A stretch of DNA of 64,000 nt, from the NCBI GenBank assembly GCA_002706765.1, contig PAJV01000010.1, positions 91,171-155,170 of the forward strand. The letters are read 5' to 3'. Origin of the DNA: Gimesia sp. (GTDB taxonomy: Bacteria > Planctomycetota > Planctomycetia > Planctomycetales > Planctomycetaceae). The position numbers and the translations under genes were made by a program. Shown piece by piece: positions 37,822 to 49,499 of this stretch; positions within the stretch are counted from its first letter, which is position 1; each line of letters opens with the position of its first letter. The notes beneath the pieces are model-generated. The model was not told the origin of the DNA and ran no database searches. It saw only the letters and a program-made list of their open reading frames with translations.

Positions 37822-39078
37822 TCAGTTTCCGATACAGTACAAAAACTCCTGTCGTTTGCCTGATTCACTGCTGGCGGCCCGGTGGAAAATCTGATTGCCG
37901 CAGATTGCCGGCGTTGCGAAGCCTTCATCGCCGAGCTGGTTTTCTGCCAGCAGTTCGAATTTTTCAGGGCTCGCCCGGAAGACGAATGTTTTGCCTTGTT
38001 CATTCGTCAGATAGATCTGATCGTTGGCCAGAACCGGAGAAGAAGATACTTTCCCACCCAGGCGGCTTTTCCACTGTTCCTCCCCCGTTTGTGCGTTCCA
38101 GCAGAAAGCGATGCCATTATCATCGATCGCATAGAGATATCCCTGATAAGCCAGCATCGATTGTTCATAACATTTCACGCGATTTGTCCAGACAATTTTT
38201 CCAGAACCGTCGGCTTTGACGGCCATTGTTCCTTTTAAAGGGAAACCGCCACTGGTAAAGACGAGATCACCGTCCCAGACCATCGTGCCGCAACTGACGA
38301 TCCACATCGCCGGGGCGGACCAGAGATCGCGTCCGGTCTGGGGATCAAAGCTGGCAACTTTTGCGTTGCCGCTGAGCAGCATCTGGTCGCGACCCGCGAT
38401 CCGTGCCACAATCGGCGTGGAAAAATTCATCTTCTCCGGCCGGTTGATGCGCCAGACTTCGCGGCCCGTTTGTTGATCAAAGGCGGCGATGAAACCATTC
38501 TTTTCGTATTCGGATGTGACGATCACGGTCCCCTGATACAACAGGGGAGAAGGGGCATAACCAAACTGGTATGCGAGTGGCAGATAGCCGCCGGCTTTGA
38601 TCTGCCATTTTTGCTTCCCATCCAGATCGAGAGCCGTCAATTGAACCTGGTCGAACTGCGGAAAGACCGCAAAAACCGTTTCCCCATTCGAAGCCAGGGT
38701 GGGCGAAGCATGGGTGTTTTTCTGATGAATTTTCGGGGCAAAATCCCCCTGGCTGACGTCCGTTTTCCAGAGCTGCCGTCCGGTGGAACGATCGAAGCAG
38801 ACCACTGATTGAACTTGTTTTGCTTCGTCTGCAGTGGAAATCAGAACGCGGTCATTCACCACAATCGGCGAGCTATGCCCCCGACCGGGAATAGCTGCCT
38901 TCCAGCGGATGTTTTGTGATTCACTCCATTTGAATGGAGGTGTTTCACCCTCGGCTGCGATATTATTCGCATTCGGACCCCGCCAGGTACGCCAGTCATC
39001 TTCTGCGGCGGCAAAGGGAGTGGTCAGGCAGAGCATCAGAATGCAGAGTACGAAGTACTTGAGGGTCGGTAGAGACAT
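37822..39078 (-). CDS. Secreted PQQ-like beta-propeller protein
   Basis: A 418-residue protein from ATG 39078; the frame continues upstream without a signal-like sequence. A signal peptide ending in AAA (about 1-25) precedes DDWRTWRGPNANNIAAEG, the usual start of planctomycete PQQ propellers. Blade motifs follow: VVCFDRSTGRQLWKTD, TALDLDGKQKWQIK, IAAFDQQTGREVWRI, FCWNAQTGEEQWKS. The family resembles BamB and quinoprotein dehydrogenases, but without evidence of cofactor binding the enzymatic role is open. Probably periplasmic. Confidence 0.82.
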   Translation of the reverse strand: MSLPTLKYFVLCILMLCLTTPFAAAEDDWRTWRGPNANNIAAEGETPPFKWSESQNIRWKAAIPGRGHSSPIVVNDRVLISTADEAKQVQSVVCFDRSTGRQLWKTDVSQGDFAPKIHQKNTHASPTLASNGETVFAVFPQFDQVQLTALDLDGKQKWQIKAGGYLPLAYQFGYAPSPLLYQGTVIVTSEYEKNGFIAAFDQQTGREVWRINRPEKMNFSTPIVARIAGRDQMLLSGNAKVASFDPQTGRDLWSAPAMWIVSCGTMVWDGDLVFTSGGFPLKGTMAVKADGSGKIVWTNRVKCYEQSMLAYQGYLYAIDDNGIAFCWNAQTGEEQWKSRLGGKVSSSPVLANDQIYLTNEQGKTFVFRASPEKFELLAENQLGDEGFATPAICGNQIFHRAASSESGKRQEFLYCIGN

Positions 39079-39503
39079 CGCAGGGCCTTTATTTTCCAGA
39101 ATCGTGGCAGAGCTTAGGGGATTTAAGAATCCAGCCTGTTTATTGTGGTCGCGGTGACGACCTGGTGCAAGGCGATTCAACGGTCTTCCTGGAGTCCTGA
39201 AAAAATGAAAGCGTGGTAGCGAAATGTACAATCGATGTCGGAGCCATCATTTATTGTTTCCCGGTGACATTATTATTTAGTACGTGACAGATTGACTTTG
39301 AGTTTGTTAGAATGAATCAGTTCGAAGATGCGTTGAGTATGCGCCAGCATTTCAAATCACATTCCTGTGATACCAGCGCTTTTTAAGCAAGGCAATCCAT
39401 TCAAAGCTGAATACGTTGTGACGAGACCTGATTTTTCTGATGAAAATTCAGGGTGGGCTTTTTGCGCCCGCAGTGTCTACAGGATGCGGAAGTGAGGGCC
39501 GGG
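39079..39503. other. Divergent intergenic region
   Basis: About 425 bases between the PQQ protein gene (minus) and the ABC transporter genes (plus). It holds a weak candidate promoter on the plus strand and no recognised gene. Confidence 0.4.
39284..39313 (+). promoter_or_regulatory. Candidate promoter for the ABC transporter genes
   Basis: GTGACA (39284-39289) and TAGAAT (39308-39313) are 18 nt apart. The -10 box matches the consensus at five of six positions. The ATPase gene starts 190 nt downstream. Confidence 0.3.
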
Positions 39504-40280
39504 ATGATTTATGTCAGAGATCTTACGCGGGTTTTCGAGTCCGGCAATCAGGATGTGCTTGCCGTCGATCAGGTTTCATTTCATGTCAAACCAGGTGAAG
39601 TCTATGGATTGCTGGGCCCGAATGGAGCCGGCAAAACGACGACTCTGCGGATGATCCTGGGGCTTTTGAAGCCAACCAGTGGGGATGCGGAGGTGGAAGG
39701 ATTCCTGGTATCCACTCATCCCGATGAAATCAAACGTCGTGTGGGACTGGTGTCAACCAGTGCCGGTCTGTATCAATGGCTGACTCCCCGTGAGATTCTG
39801 ACATTTTTTGCAGACGTGTATGGTGTCCCGGCGCTGCAGGCAGCGGATCAGGTGGAAAAGCTCTCGCGTCTGTTTGGGCTCTCCGCCTTTATGGACCGCC
39901 GCTCGGCCACTTTAAGTACGGGACAGAAACAACGGGTCAATCTGGCTCGTTCGCTGATTCATGATCCCCCGGTGATGCTAATGGATGAACCGACGCGAGG
40001 CCTGGATGTTGTGGGGAGTAAGGTGATTTTCGATTATATCGACCTGCTCCGTGACGAGGGAAAAGCTGTGATTGTCAGCACGCATCGACTGGATGAAGCC
40101 GAACAGCTCTGTGACAGATTTGGTCTGTTGCATAATGGAAAGAAAGATTACGAAGGCACACTGGCAGAACTGCAGCAGTGCACTTCCTGTCAAACATTGA
40201 CTCAAATATTTCTGCAATTACTCGATGCGCCCGTTGAGAATGCAAATCAGGTACCCGCTGCGCAAAGGGAGTTGATTTGA
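39504..40280 (+). CDS. ABC transporter ATP-binding protein (NatA-like)
   Basis: A 258-residue ATPase from ATG 39504, with GAGGGCC just upstream. Walker A is GPNGAGKT (38-45), the signature is LSTGQ (137-141), Walker B is VMLMDEP (157-163), and the switch His is His194 in [10 protein letters not shown]. The sequence most resembles NatA of Na+ or drug exporters of the ABC-2 class. It energises the permease encoded next; the two genes overlap at TGATG, so translation is probably coupled. The transported substrate is not known. Confidence 0.88.
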   Translation: MIYVRDLTRVFESGNQDVLAVDQVSFHVKPGEVYGLLGPNGAGKTTTLRMILGLLKPTSGDAEVEGFLVSTHPDEIKRRVGLVSTSAGLYQWLTPREILTFFADVYGVPALQAADQVEKLSRLFGLSAFMDRRSATLSTGQKQRVNLARSLIHDPPVMLMDEPTRGLDVVGSKVIFDYIDLLRDEGKAVIVSTHRLDEAEQLCDRFGLLHNGKKDYEGTLAELQQCTSCQTLTQIFLQLLDAPVENANQVPAAQRELI

Positions 40281-42517
40281 TGGCTTCACCTTACGACCAG
40301 GATTCTGATGACCGCATCTACACGCCCACGAGATCTTTCCGGTTTTCGGGACTGCTGCGAAAAGAACTTCGCGAAATTCTTCGGGATCGACGGACCGTCA
40401 TCACACTGATTCTGATGCCATTGCTGGTCTATCCTTTACTGGGTTTGATGCTGCAGAAATTTTTTCTGAGTCAGGCCTCTCAACTCCATGAAATTGAATA
40501 TCGGATTGTTCTACCTAATGAACCGGAAGCGCAGATGTTTCGTGCGCTGTTTGAAGACGGGGATAAAATCTTTGAGGAGCGGAATCAGTCCATTACGAAA
40601 GTGGTGCCTGTAAAAGAAAATCAGACTGACAATGCGCTGGCTGCCTTTCAGGAAGTCAAACCCGTAGTGAAATTCATGATTGCCGAATCAACGGGCGAGA
40701 ATCACAGCATTCTTAAATTGATTCGAGAAGGTGTGGTCGATGTTGGCGTTCGTTATTTCCCGATCGAAGTCAAAGATAATCAGGCACAACAGAAAGAACA
40801 CAGTGGGCGGTTTCAGATTATTTATGGCGCTCAGTCCAACCATAGTCGTCGCGCAGCAGAATATGTAGAAGAACGGCTGCAGGCTGTTCGCTGGAATTAC
40901 CGGGACCAGATGTTGACGAATCTGGGTGAGAGTCAGACCGTCCCTTTTATTACGTCGGTCTCTTCCGTGAAATCAGAAATGGGACAGGGAAAGTCGCTGG
41001 TTACCATTGTTCCCCTGATTTTGATTCTGATGACAATGACGGGAGCTGTTTATCCGGCCATCGATTTGACTGCAGGCGAACGGGAACGGGGGACTCTGGA
41101 AACTCTCATCTCGGCACCCCTTCCCCGGATGTGGATTTTGGGTGCCAAGTTCATTACGGTACTGGTGGTTGCCGTGATGACGGCGCTGGTCAATATGACG
41201 GCGATGCTGGCGACTGCCTATGCGAACGGACTGGAAACCGTTCTGTTCGGCGAAGGTATGACCCTGTTGGTATTGATGGAGATCTTGCTGCTACTGGTGA
41301 TTTTCGCAGCTTTCTTTTCCGCTGTTCTGTTATGTATCACGAGTTTTGCCCGCAGTTTTAAAGAGGCCCAGGCCTATCTGATCCCCTTGATGCTGATTTC
41401 GATGGCTCCCGGAATTCTGGGAATGGTACCCGATCTGAAAATGACGCCGATGTGGGCGGTGATTCCACTGGCAAATATTGTGTTGTTAAGTCGTGATTTT
41501 TTACTTCATGAAGCAGAACCGCTTTTATTTTTTATATCGGTGTTTTCAACTTTGTTTTATGGCATCGTCGCACTCAGTCTGGCTGCACGGATTTTTGGTA
41601 CGGATACCATTCTTTATCAGAGTGAAACTTCCTGGGCCGATTTTTTTAAACGATCCCGCAAAACTCATCAGTATCCTGCATTGAACAACGCCATGCTTTG
41701 TCTGGCTGTGATGTTTCCCATATTTATTCTGTCAGCAGCGTTTGTGGGACGTCTCAGAGAGCTGACAATTTCCCAACGACTTCTGGTTTCGGGGACACTG
41801 ACATTTTGTCTGTTTCTATTGATTCCTCTGCTGTTCGCCTGGCTGGGCGGGGTGAATCTCAAAACCGGCTTTCGCTGGTTTAAACCGCGTCTGGTTTCCT
41901 GCCTGGGGGCGGCACTTCTGGGATTCACTTTATGGCCATTTGCTTATGAAATTGAAATCTTTGCGTTAACCGATGCCCGAATTGAAACGCTTTCACGTCT
42001 GTTTGAATCGATGAAAATTGAACTGGACGCCGTTCCGTTGTGGGTCAAGTTGATATCACTGGCAGTGATGCCGGCGGTTTGTGAAGAGCTGTTTTTCCGC
42101 GGGTATCTGTTAAGTTCACTCTTACATCGCTTTTCAAAATGGTGGGCGATTCTGGCGTCTTCCATCCTGTTTGCTTTATTCCACGTCATCGTTCGTGATT
42201 CCCTGTTTATCGAACGCTTTTTCCCCAGCTTTTTTATGGGGCTTTGCCTGGCATACGTAAATGTGCGTTCGCGGAGCGTCATTCCCGGCATCCTGCTGCA
42301 TATGATTCACAATGGTTTATTAATCACCATCGCCAGTTATCAGAATTATTTCGCTGACTGGGAAATCAATATTGAGAATCAGAAACACCTGCCTGTCAGC
42401 TGGTTAATCGGTTCTTTGCTGGCCGTGGTGATCGGGTTCTCGCTGGTGCGTCTCAGTAATCGAAGGCCGACACTTTCTGCCTCTGAAACGGCTGCTGCAG
42501 AGATGGCTACCAGTTGA
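40280..42517 (+). CDS. ABC-2 permease (NatB-like) fused to a CPBP-family protease domain
   Basis: A 745-residue membrane protein. Residues 1-450 are a NatB-type permease: a first helix near 38-58, a large external loop, then five or six helices with GERERGTLETLISAP (266-280). Residues 590-690 are a CPBP (CAAX protease/bacteriocin-processing) domain with EELFFR (602-607), His635 in ALFHV and HMIHN (674-678), the expected metal-site residues of this intramembrane protease family. The fusion suggests that the protease acts on or with what is exported. Its ATG overlaps the ATPase stop by one base. Confidence 0.85.
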   Translation: MASPYDQDSDDRIYTPTRSFRFSGLLRKELREILRDRRTVITLILMPLLVYPLLGLMLQKFFLSQASQLHEIEYRIVLPNEPEAQMFRALFEDGDKIFEERNQSITKVVPVKENQTDNALAAFQEVKPVVKFMIAESTGENHSILKLIREGVVDVGVRYFPIEVKDNQAQQKEHSGRFQIIYGAQSNHSRRAAEYVEERLQAVRWNYRDQMLTNLGESQTVPFITSVSSVKSEMGQGKSLVTIVPLILILMTMTGAVYPAIDLTAGERERGTLETLISAPLPRMWILGAKFITVLVVAVMTALVNMTAMLATAYANGLETVLFGEGMTLLVLMEILLLLVIFAAFFSAVLLCITSFARSFKEAQAYLIPLMLISMAPGILGMVPDLKMTPMWAVIPLANIVLLSRDFLLHEAEPLLFFISVFSTLFYGIVALSLAARIFGTDTILYQSETSWADFFKRSRKTHQYPALNNAMLCLAVMFPIFILSAAFVGRLRELTISQRLLVSGTLTFCLFLLIPLLFAWLGGVNLKTGFRWFKPRLVSCLGAALLGFTLWPFAYEIEIFALTDARIETLSRLFESMKIELDAVPLWVKLISLAVMPAVCEELFFRGYLLSSLLHRFSKWWAILASSILFALFHVIVRDSLFIERFFPSFFMGLCLAYVNVRSRSVIPGILLHMIHNGLLITIASYQNYFADWEINIENQKHLPVSWLIGSLLAVVIGFSLVRLSNRRPTLSASETAAAEMATS

Positions 42518-42625
42518 CTACGATCCGGCTTGTCGTATAAAACTCCTAAGTGGTCAGTTTCTTGCCAGTCTGAATCTGTTTAGGATTTTAATGAATAATT
42601 CTTTCATTCCAAAACGGGAGATTCC

Positions 42626-44182
42626 ATGACCTTGAGATCAGTCTTTTTCTGCCTGTTGATTTTCACCCCCGGATTTCTGTTCGCCGCGCAGCAGCCTCAG
42701 CCAAATATTGTGGTGATACTGGCTGATGATTTCGGTGTGGGTGATATTCAGGCTCACTATCCCGACAATAAAATTCGGACCCCCTGTCTGGATCAACTGG
42801 TTAAAGAGGGAATGAGTTTTACAGACGCGCATAGCGGGTCGGCAGTCTGTTCACCGACCCGTTACGGGCTATTGACCGGTCGGTATAGCTGGCGAACCCG
42901 ATTGCAGGAATGGGTGATCGCAGCTTATGAACCTCCTCTTATTTTTGATGATCGACCAACCCTGCCGGCGCTGCTTAAGCCGAGGGGATACCAGACAGCA
43001 TGTATCGGGAAGTGGCATCTGGGCTGGAACTGGCCGGGGCCGCAGACAAGTCAGATGCGGGAGCAGAAAAACAGTCAATGGAAATACGAATGGGATTTTA
43101 CAAAACCGATCAAGGGAGGACCCGTTGATCGGGGATTCGATTATTATTTTGGAGTTGATCTTCCCAACCTGCCTCCGTTTACCTTTATTGAAAATGACCG
43201 CGTGTTCGTACAACCGACGGCCGAATATCAACTGGATCACAGTGAAGGGATCGTACTGCCGCGGGGATTTATTGGGGCCCCGACTGCGCCTGACTGGCGT
43301 ATGCAGAACATTTTACCGGAAATTACCAGGCGGGCGGTAAGCTATATCGATCAGCAATCTCAGAAAAAATCACCTTTCTTTCTCTATTTTTCCATGACAT
43401 CTCCACATGAACCAGTGGTTCCTTCAAAAAAATTCCAAGGCAAAAGTGGGATCGCTCCCATTGCCGACTTCGTCATGGAAACGGACTGGTCCGCAGGGCA
43501 GATCGTCCAGGCAATAGATCGGGCTGGCATTAAAGAAAATACGGTTGTCATATTCACAGCAGATAACGGCCATTCCCATTACACCGGCTGGAATGATCTG
43601 GTGGAATCCGGTCATCAACCGAGCGGTCCCTATCGCGGACATAAGGGGGATATCTGGGAAGGAGGACATCGTGTTCCTCTGGTGGTACGCTGGCCAAACC
43701 ATATTCAGGCGGGCAGCAGTAGTCAGCAGATGGTTTGCCTGACCGACATAATGGCGACCTGCGCCGAGATTCTGGGAACAGATCTTCCTCAGAAGGGAGC
43801 TGAAGACAGTATCAGTTTTCTCGCTGCTCTACTGGGGGAAGCGAATCCGGAATCGCGCCAAACTCTGGTAAGCCATTCCAATCATGGAGAATTTGCTTAT
43901 CGTGATGGTCCCTGGAAGCTGGTCTTTAAATTGAGCGGTCGCAACCTGGAACTGTCGCGGGGTAAGCCGACGATCGTTGAACTATACAATCTGGAGTCCG
44001 ATATTGGTGAGGAACAGGATCTGGCAGAGAAGCATCCCGAAATTGTGAGTCGGATGACCACTGATTTTAAGCAATTAATAGAGCGGGGCAGCAGTCGATC
44101 AGGACAGAAAGCCGCTAATGATACACAGGTTCGGTTCGATATCACCCAGAAACAACGCTGGGCACCAGTATTGAAAGACTGA
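42626..44182 (+). CDS. Secreted sulfatase
   Basis: A 518-residue family S1 sulfatase with a signal peptide (1-21). The formylglycine motif is CSPTR at 75-79 within GSAVCSPTRYGLLTGRYSWR. Metal ligands are DD at 34-35 and the DNG in FTADNGH; GKWHLG at 128-133 is intact. The family cuts sulfate esters, probably from sulfated algal polysaccharides in the periplasm, though the substrate is not readable from sequence. It follows the transporter genes by about 110 nt and is convergent with dinB. Confidence 0.9.
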   Translation: MTLRSVFFCLLIFTPGFLFAAQQPQPNIVVILADDFGVGDIQAHYPDNKIRTPCLDQLVKEGMSFTDAHSGSAVCSPTRYGLLTGRYSWRTRLQEWVIAAYEPPLIFDDRPTLPALLKPRGYQTACIGKWHLGWNWPGPQTSQMREQKNSQWKYEWDFTKPIKGGPVDRGFDYYFGVDLPNLPPFTFIENDRVFVQPTAEYQLDHSEGIVLPRGFIGAPTAPDWRMQNILPEITRRAVSYIDQQSQKKSPFFLYFSMTSPHEPVVPSKKFQGKSGIAPIADFVMETDWSAGQIVQAIDRAGIKENTVVIFTADNGHSHYTGWNDLVESGHQPSGPYRGHKGDIWEGGHRVPLVVRWPNHIQAGSSSQQMVCLTDIMATCAEILGTDLPQKGAEDSISFLAALLGEANPESRQTLVSHSNHGEFAYRDGPWKLVFKLSGRNLELSRGKPTIVELYNLESDIGEEQDLAEKHPEIVSRMTTDFKQLIERGSSRSGQKAANDTQVRFDITQKQRWAPVLKD

Positions 44183-44195
44183 TGATATTGCGTTG

Positions 44196-45386
44196 TTAAG
44201 ACGACGTTTCTTCTTGAGAGTCTTCGCTGGAAATTCGATTGCCTCGGGTAATGGAATCGCTTCCAAAACGACTGGCGATCTGATCTCTGACCTGGTCCAG
44301 GCGAGAGAATTTCTGTAATTCCTCTTCATCAAACAGCGATTTCTGTTGTAACGCACCGCTTTGAAAGCCCGTCACTCCTATGCCAATCAACCTGATCGAC
44401 AGGGGACGATCTGGTAACTTCTGATCCAGCAATTGTAAGGCGGACTGTTCAATATCCCTGGTAAGGTCTGTCGGTTGAGATACGGTGATGGACCTTGTGA
44501 ATGTCGAGAAGTCATCGTAACGGATTTTCAACTGAATGGTTTTGCCCCGCAGTTTATTTTTGCGTAACCGCCGTGCTACATCTTCCACCAGACCGATCAA
44601 GACGGTTTTCAATATTTCCAGGTCATTGATGTCACTGGAAAATGTCGTTTCGTGCGAAATGGATTTGGCCTGTCTTTCCGGAACGACTGCCCGATCATCC
44701 AGTCCCTGGGCGAGGTGCCATAAGTGAGATCCCTGTTCGCCGAACAGTTCGGACAAAACTTTTTGTTCCATGACTCTCAATTGCGCGATGGTTTTGATAC
44801 CCAGGCGATCAAAACGCTGTGTGGCCACTTTTCCAATCCCCCAGACCCGGGAAACAGGCAGCGGATCGAGAAACTCCTGGATTTTATCCGGTTCGACAAC
44901 AACCAGCCCGTCGGGTTTCTCCGCATCGCTGGCAATTTTGGCGAGAAACTTATTGGGAGCGACACCGACCGAGGCAATGAGCTGTAAACTCTGGTTGATT
45001 TCCTGTTTGATCGCGGTTGCAATTTCTCTTCCGTTTCCAAAGAGCAACTGGCTGCCACTTACATCCAGAAATGCTTCATCCAGCGACAGTGGTTCCACCA
45101 GGGGAGTATATTTACGAAAAATTTTCTGTATTGAATGGGAGATCTCAGCATACGCGCTCATTCGAACCGGGAAAAAATGTGCCTGGGGGCACAGTTGCCT
45201 GGCTGTTTTCATTGGCATGGCACTATGCACTCCGAATTTGCGGGCCGGATAATTGGCTGCCGAGACCACGCCCCGGTGATCAGCGCGCCCTCCAACGATG
45301 ATGGGCTGCCCTCGCAGCTTCGGGTGGTCCCGTTCCTCAATGGACGCGTAAAACGCGTCCATATCGACGTGAAGTATTGTTCGCAT
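44196..45386 (-). CDS. dinB: DNA polymerase IV (Y family)
   Basis: A 396-residue translesion polymerase. Catalytic acids are Asp8 in HVDMDAFYAS and Asp103-Glu104 in SLDEAFLDV. The palm, finger and little-finger regions are complete, with GVAPNKFLAKIASDAEKPDG and the helix-hairpin-helix VWGIGKV. QKSLF at 348-352 is a beta-clamp-binding motif. It bypasses damaged bases in the cytoplasm at low fidelity and is often SOS-induced; no LexA-type operator was recognised. The frame extends to a GTG at 45422, but ATG 45386 matches family N-termini. Confidence 0.95.
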   Translation of the reverse strand: MRTILHVDMDAFYASIEERDHPKLRGQPIIVGGRADHRGVVSAANYPARKFGVHSAMPMKTARQLCPQAHFFPVRMSAYAEISHSIQKIFRKYTPLVEPLSLDEAFLDVSGSQLLFGNGREIATAIKQEINQSLQLIASVGVAPNKFLAKIASDAEKPDGLVVVEPDKIQEFLDPLPVSRVWGIGKVATQRFDRLGIKTIAQLRVMEQKVLSELFGEQGSHLWHLAQGLDDRAVVPERQAKSISHETTFSSDINDLEILKTVLIGLVEDVARRLRKNKLRGKTIQLKIRYDDFSTFTRSITVSQPTDLTRDIEQSALQLLDQKLPDRPLSIRLIGIGVTGFQSGALQQKSLFDEEELQKFSRLDQVRDQIASRFGSDSITRGNRISSEDSQEETSS

Positions 45387-45707
45387 GTTGAGGACCGGTT
45401 TTGTTCCATTACTTAAGATCACTTAAAAACAGATCGCCTCCTGTCCGATTCTGCTTTACCATGCTCAGTCTTGTTTACGGTTGACTTACAGTTTAAGTCA
45501 ACTTGATTTTCCAAGTTTCATTTTAGCATGGAATTCCTGGAAGACGTATAGAAAAGAATAAAGTCGAATCAGATATAAACGCGGCTTGATCTTTGCAAAG
45601 CACTTTCCCAGTGCTTTATAATAATTGATTATCAGTCCTGTTCCTGCCTGAACGCAATTCGCTGATGTGGATTGTTGTTTCAATTCTTAGTCGATAAGGA
45701 GACTTCA
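45387..45707. other. Divergent intergenic region with a plus-strand promoter
   Basis: About 320 bases between dinB and an oxidoreductase gene. Apart from the promoter at 45593-45622 no feature was recognised. Confidence 0.4.
45593..45622 (+). promoter_or_regulatory. Predicted promoter for the Tat-exported oxidoreductase gene
   Basis: A perfect TATAAT (45617-45622) lies 18 nt after TTGCAA (45593-45598). Transcription would start near 45629, about 80 nt before the GTG start codon. Confidence 0.5.
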
Positions 45708-47090
<1,383 letters not shown>

Positions 47091-47121
47091 TTTACTGTTG
47101 AAACACAGCAGACCAGGAGTC

Positions 47122-47165
47122 GGCCTGGAGGGTGATTCGTTGCCCTTCAGGCCATCTTCATTTCT
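47122..47165 (+). terminator. Probable terminator after the Tat-exported oxidoreductase gene
   Basis: GGCCTGGAGGG (47122-47132) pairs with CCCTTCAGGCC (47143-47153) with one G:U pair. The T-rich tract after it is interrupted (ATCTTCATTTCT). Confidence 0.55.
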
Positions 47166-47343
47166 GAGTTGCTGTCGCGAAGGAGTACTCTGCAGGGAAA
47201 TTTCATCTGTGTCCCGTTTTGCTGCAGCGTCTGCAGAGCCCGATTAGATCTGCAATCAGAAATCTCTCAATTCAAACTTGAATTCTGTATCGAGCGTCAC
47301 AGCATCAGGCAGGGGCGACTAAAGAAGAATGCCAGATCTGCAT

Positions 47344-48183
47344 TTACATCCAGAGGTGAAGGCGGGATTGCAGATCTTCAGGCAACCGTTTTTTAACCGC
47401 ATTCATAACCTGGTTGTCGTGATAGCGCGTGCTGAAGTGAGCGAGGATGATCAATTCGTTCTGGAATCGTTCTGCACGTTCGACGATATCATCCAGATGC
47501 ATGTGTCCGAACTTATGAATTTTTTCCCGACGGTGTTCGGGACGGTAGAAAGTCATTTCTGTAATCAGGACTCTCGATTCATAAGCCGTTTCAAACTGAT
47601 CCAGTCCGGCAGGGGCTGTGTCACCCGTGTAACAGACCAGGGGCACGCGAATTTCTTCACTGACCTCGATACCAGAGATGCGCGCATCACGAATTTCGGT
47701 TTCCGCTTTTCCTTGAAATTCCTGTTTCAACTTTTTCCGGCAGTCCCAGACCTGGAAACCCAGTGAAGGCACGGTGTGTTTGGTCTGAAATGCAGTGACA
47801 GCATGTTCCCTCGAAAGCTGCACTTCTTCCCCATCCTTTAAACCAATCAGTTCGCATTCCATTCGGCCCCGGTCCAGCTTTTGCCAGCTTTTCAGCATGT
47901 TCCAGACAGGGTCAACCACTTCTTCAGGCAGGTAGATCAGTGGAGGGCTCATTTTCATCATCCGTCGACGTGCAACAAATGCAGGGAGAGCCGCCATGTG
48001 GTCGAGGTGGGCATGGCTGATGAAAAAAATACCAGTCCCCATAAAAGACCAGGGACTTCCTCCGAGGTCAAATCCCAGTTTGAGCTCCGGAATTCTCCAG
48101 TAACTTTGAACGGCTGCCCGTGAGTAGCCCTCAATGGTGAGGCCTTTGTATTTCACAGATTGCAGAGGAAGATTTTCTAACAT
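47344..48183 (-). CDS. RNase Z-like metallo-beta-lactamase-fold hydrolase
   Basis: A 279-residue protein of the metallo-beta-lactamase fold. HAHLDH at 57-62 is the HxHxDH zinc motif. CYTGDTAP supplies the bridging Asp, and HFSTRY near residue 260 the last His; this pattern is that of the ribonuclease Z / elaC branch. RNase Z trims tRNA 3' ends, but the protein lacks an obvious long flexible arm of that enzyme and diverges at its start, so another nuclease or hydrolase function is possible. Confidence 0.72.
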   Translation of the reverse strand: MLENLPLQSVKYKGLTIEGYSRAAVQSYWRIPELKLGFDLGGSPWSFMGTGIFFISHAHLDHMAALPAFVARRRMMKMSPPLIYLPEEVVDPVWNMLKSWQKLDRGRMECELIGLKDGEEVQLSREHAVTAFQTKHTVPSLGFQVWDCRKKLKQEFQGKAETEIRDARISGIEVSEEIRVPLVCYTGDTAPAGLDQFETAYESRVLITEMTFYRPEHRREKIHKFGHMHLDDIVERAERFQNELIILAHFSTRYHDNQVMNAVKKRLPEDLQSRLHLWM

Positions 48184-48359
48184 AGTCGTACTGGTGAATT
48201 CACCGATTTTTTATTGGTCTGAATACTCGATCGACCTTGATGTGGTTGTTCGGTTGTTGTTCAGAGAATTGATAAGACTGGTATTAAACAGGCAAACATG
48301 ATTTTCAACTGGCGGAAGACTGTCAGATTAACTCAAATCATACCGTATACCAATAAATA

Positions 48360-48398
48360 CACCGCCGGAATTCGTGAAGCGTTCGAGATTCGGCGGTG
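48360..48398 (-). terminator. Possible terminator of the Gfo/Idh/MocA gene
   Basis: CACCGCCG (48360-48367) pairs with CGGCGGTG (48391-48398), and inner A:T pairs extend the stem with one bulge. On the minus strand the following bases (TATTTATT) are T-rich but not a pure T-run. It lies 40 nt after the stop at 48438. Confidence 0.45.
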
Positions 48399-48437
48399 AG
48401 TTCTCGGTTATCTTGATCTGACAGGCAGTGATGACAC

Positions 48438-49499
48438 TTATTTGACTGGAATGGATCGGCCTGTCTGGATACTTTTTGCCTCAGCATAACAAATTTTCAG
48501 CGCGTCTCTTGCCAGGGAACCTGATAATGCCTCTGGTTCCTCGCCGCTTTGGAGCGCATCGACGGCAGCCTGTAACTCCAGGGTGAACGCCGCACACCAG
48601 GCATCGCCTCCCTTGAGTTTCGGATGTTTGAGTTGACCGTTTTTAGTAATCAGTGTCAGGGGTTGACTGACGATCCACTCTTTGTTTTTGCCAACTCCCA
48701 TCGTGCCGGCACCAAACAGAATGGTTGCATCTTCAAAATAGAGTTCATATCCGTGCGCAAATTCCAGGCCTCTGGTCGCAATTCCCCCACTGACACAACT
48801 GACCGCCAGATTCGGATCCTCGTAATCATAAACCGTGTGGACGTGGTTGATAAAACCTTTGCTTTCAATTCCTCTTGAAGTGACTTTTTTCGGCACACCG
48901 CACATTAAACTGATCAAGTGGTTATCATGGATGTGCAGATCGATTCCCCAGCCACCAAGTTTCTGGAAGTCTTCGATGTTCTCCGACCACTTCGGAGGAG
49001 CCATCACCCGGCGGAAATGGGCTGCCAGCAGTTTTCCGAATTGATTACTTCTGACGCATTCCACGGCATATTGAAATTCGGGGAAAAAGGGCAGGACCTG
49101 GGCAACCATGAACTGGACGCCGGCTTTCTCCGCAGCTTTCACCATTTTATTGGCCGCTTTCAGGTCGATGGCAATCGGTTTTTCGACAAGGGTGTGTTTC
49201 CCGGCCCGGATCGAATCCAGTGCGACCTGTTCATGCATTTGGGTGGGCAGGCAGATATCTACCAGGTCGATATCGGGGTCATCCAGCAGCTCGTGATAGT
49301 CGCTGTATTGTTTTACTTTCGAAAGGTCGACCTGAGTTCCTCGGGGACCAAAATTTCCTTCAATGCTGCTCCAGTCGCCAGCCAGTTTCTTGGAATCGCG
49401 AGTTGAGATCGCCGTGACCTTCGCTCCTTTGAGTTTTCTGGCTCCTTCGAAGTGAGCCATTCCCATAAAACCGATGCCAATAATTCCAATACGAACCAT
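48438..49499 (-). CDS. Gfo/Idh/MocA-family oxidoreductase (cytoplasmic)
   Basis: A 353-residue oxidoreductase without a signal peptide. VRIGIIGIGFMGMAHFEGARKLKGAKV (2-28) is the NAD(P)-binding fold, and VEKPIAIDLKAANKMV the EKP motif. GGWGIDLHIHDNHLISLMCG in the C-terminal domain holds the His/Asp residues expected near the substrate. Related enzymes act on inositols, glucose-type sugars or sugar amines; nothing in the neighbourhood identifies the substrate. It is transcribed alone, toward the RNase Z-like gene, with a possible terminator between them. Confidence 0.87.
   Translation of the reverse strand: MVRIGIIGIGFMGMAHFEGARKLKGAKVTAISTRDSKKLAGDWSSIEGNFGPRGTQVDLSKVKQYSDYHELLDDPDIDLVDICLPTQMHEQVALDSIRAGKHTLVEKPIAIDLKAANKMVKAAEKAGVQFMVAQVLPFFPEFQYAVECVRSNQFGKLLAAHFRRVMAPPKWSENIEDFQKLGGWGIDLHIHDNHLISLMCGVPKKVTSRGIESKGFINHVHTVYDYEDPNLAVSCVSGGIATRGLEFAHGYELYFEDATILFGAGTMGVGKNKEWIVSQPLTLITKNGQLKHPKLKGGDAWCAAFTLELQAAVDALQSGEEPEALSGSLARDALKICYAEAKSIQTGRSIPVK

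Noticed and set aside
37758-38003. Longer version of the small membrane protein starting at 38003
   Set aside because: The extra 82 codons overlap the end of the PQQ protein gene in another frame; ATG 37757 has its own ribosome-binding site.
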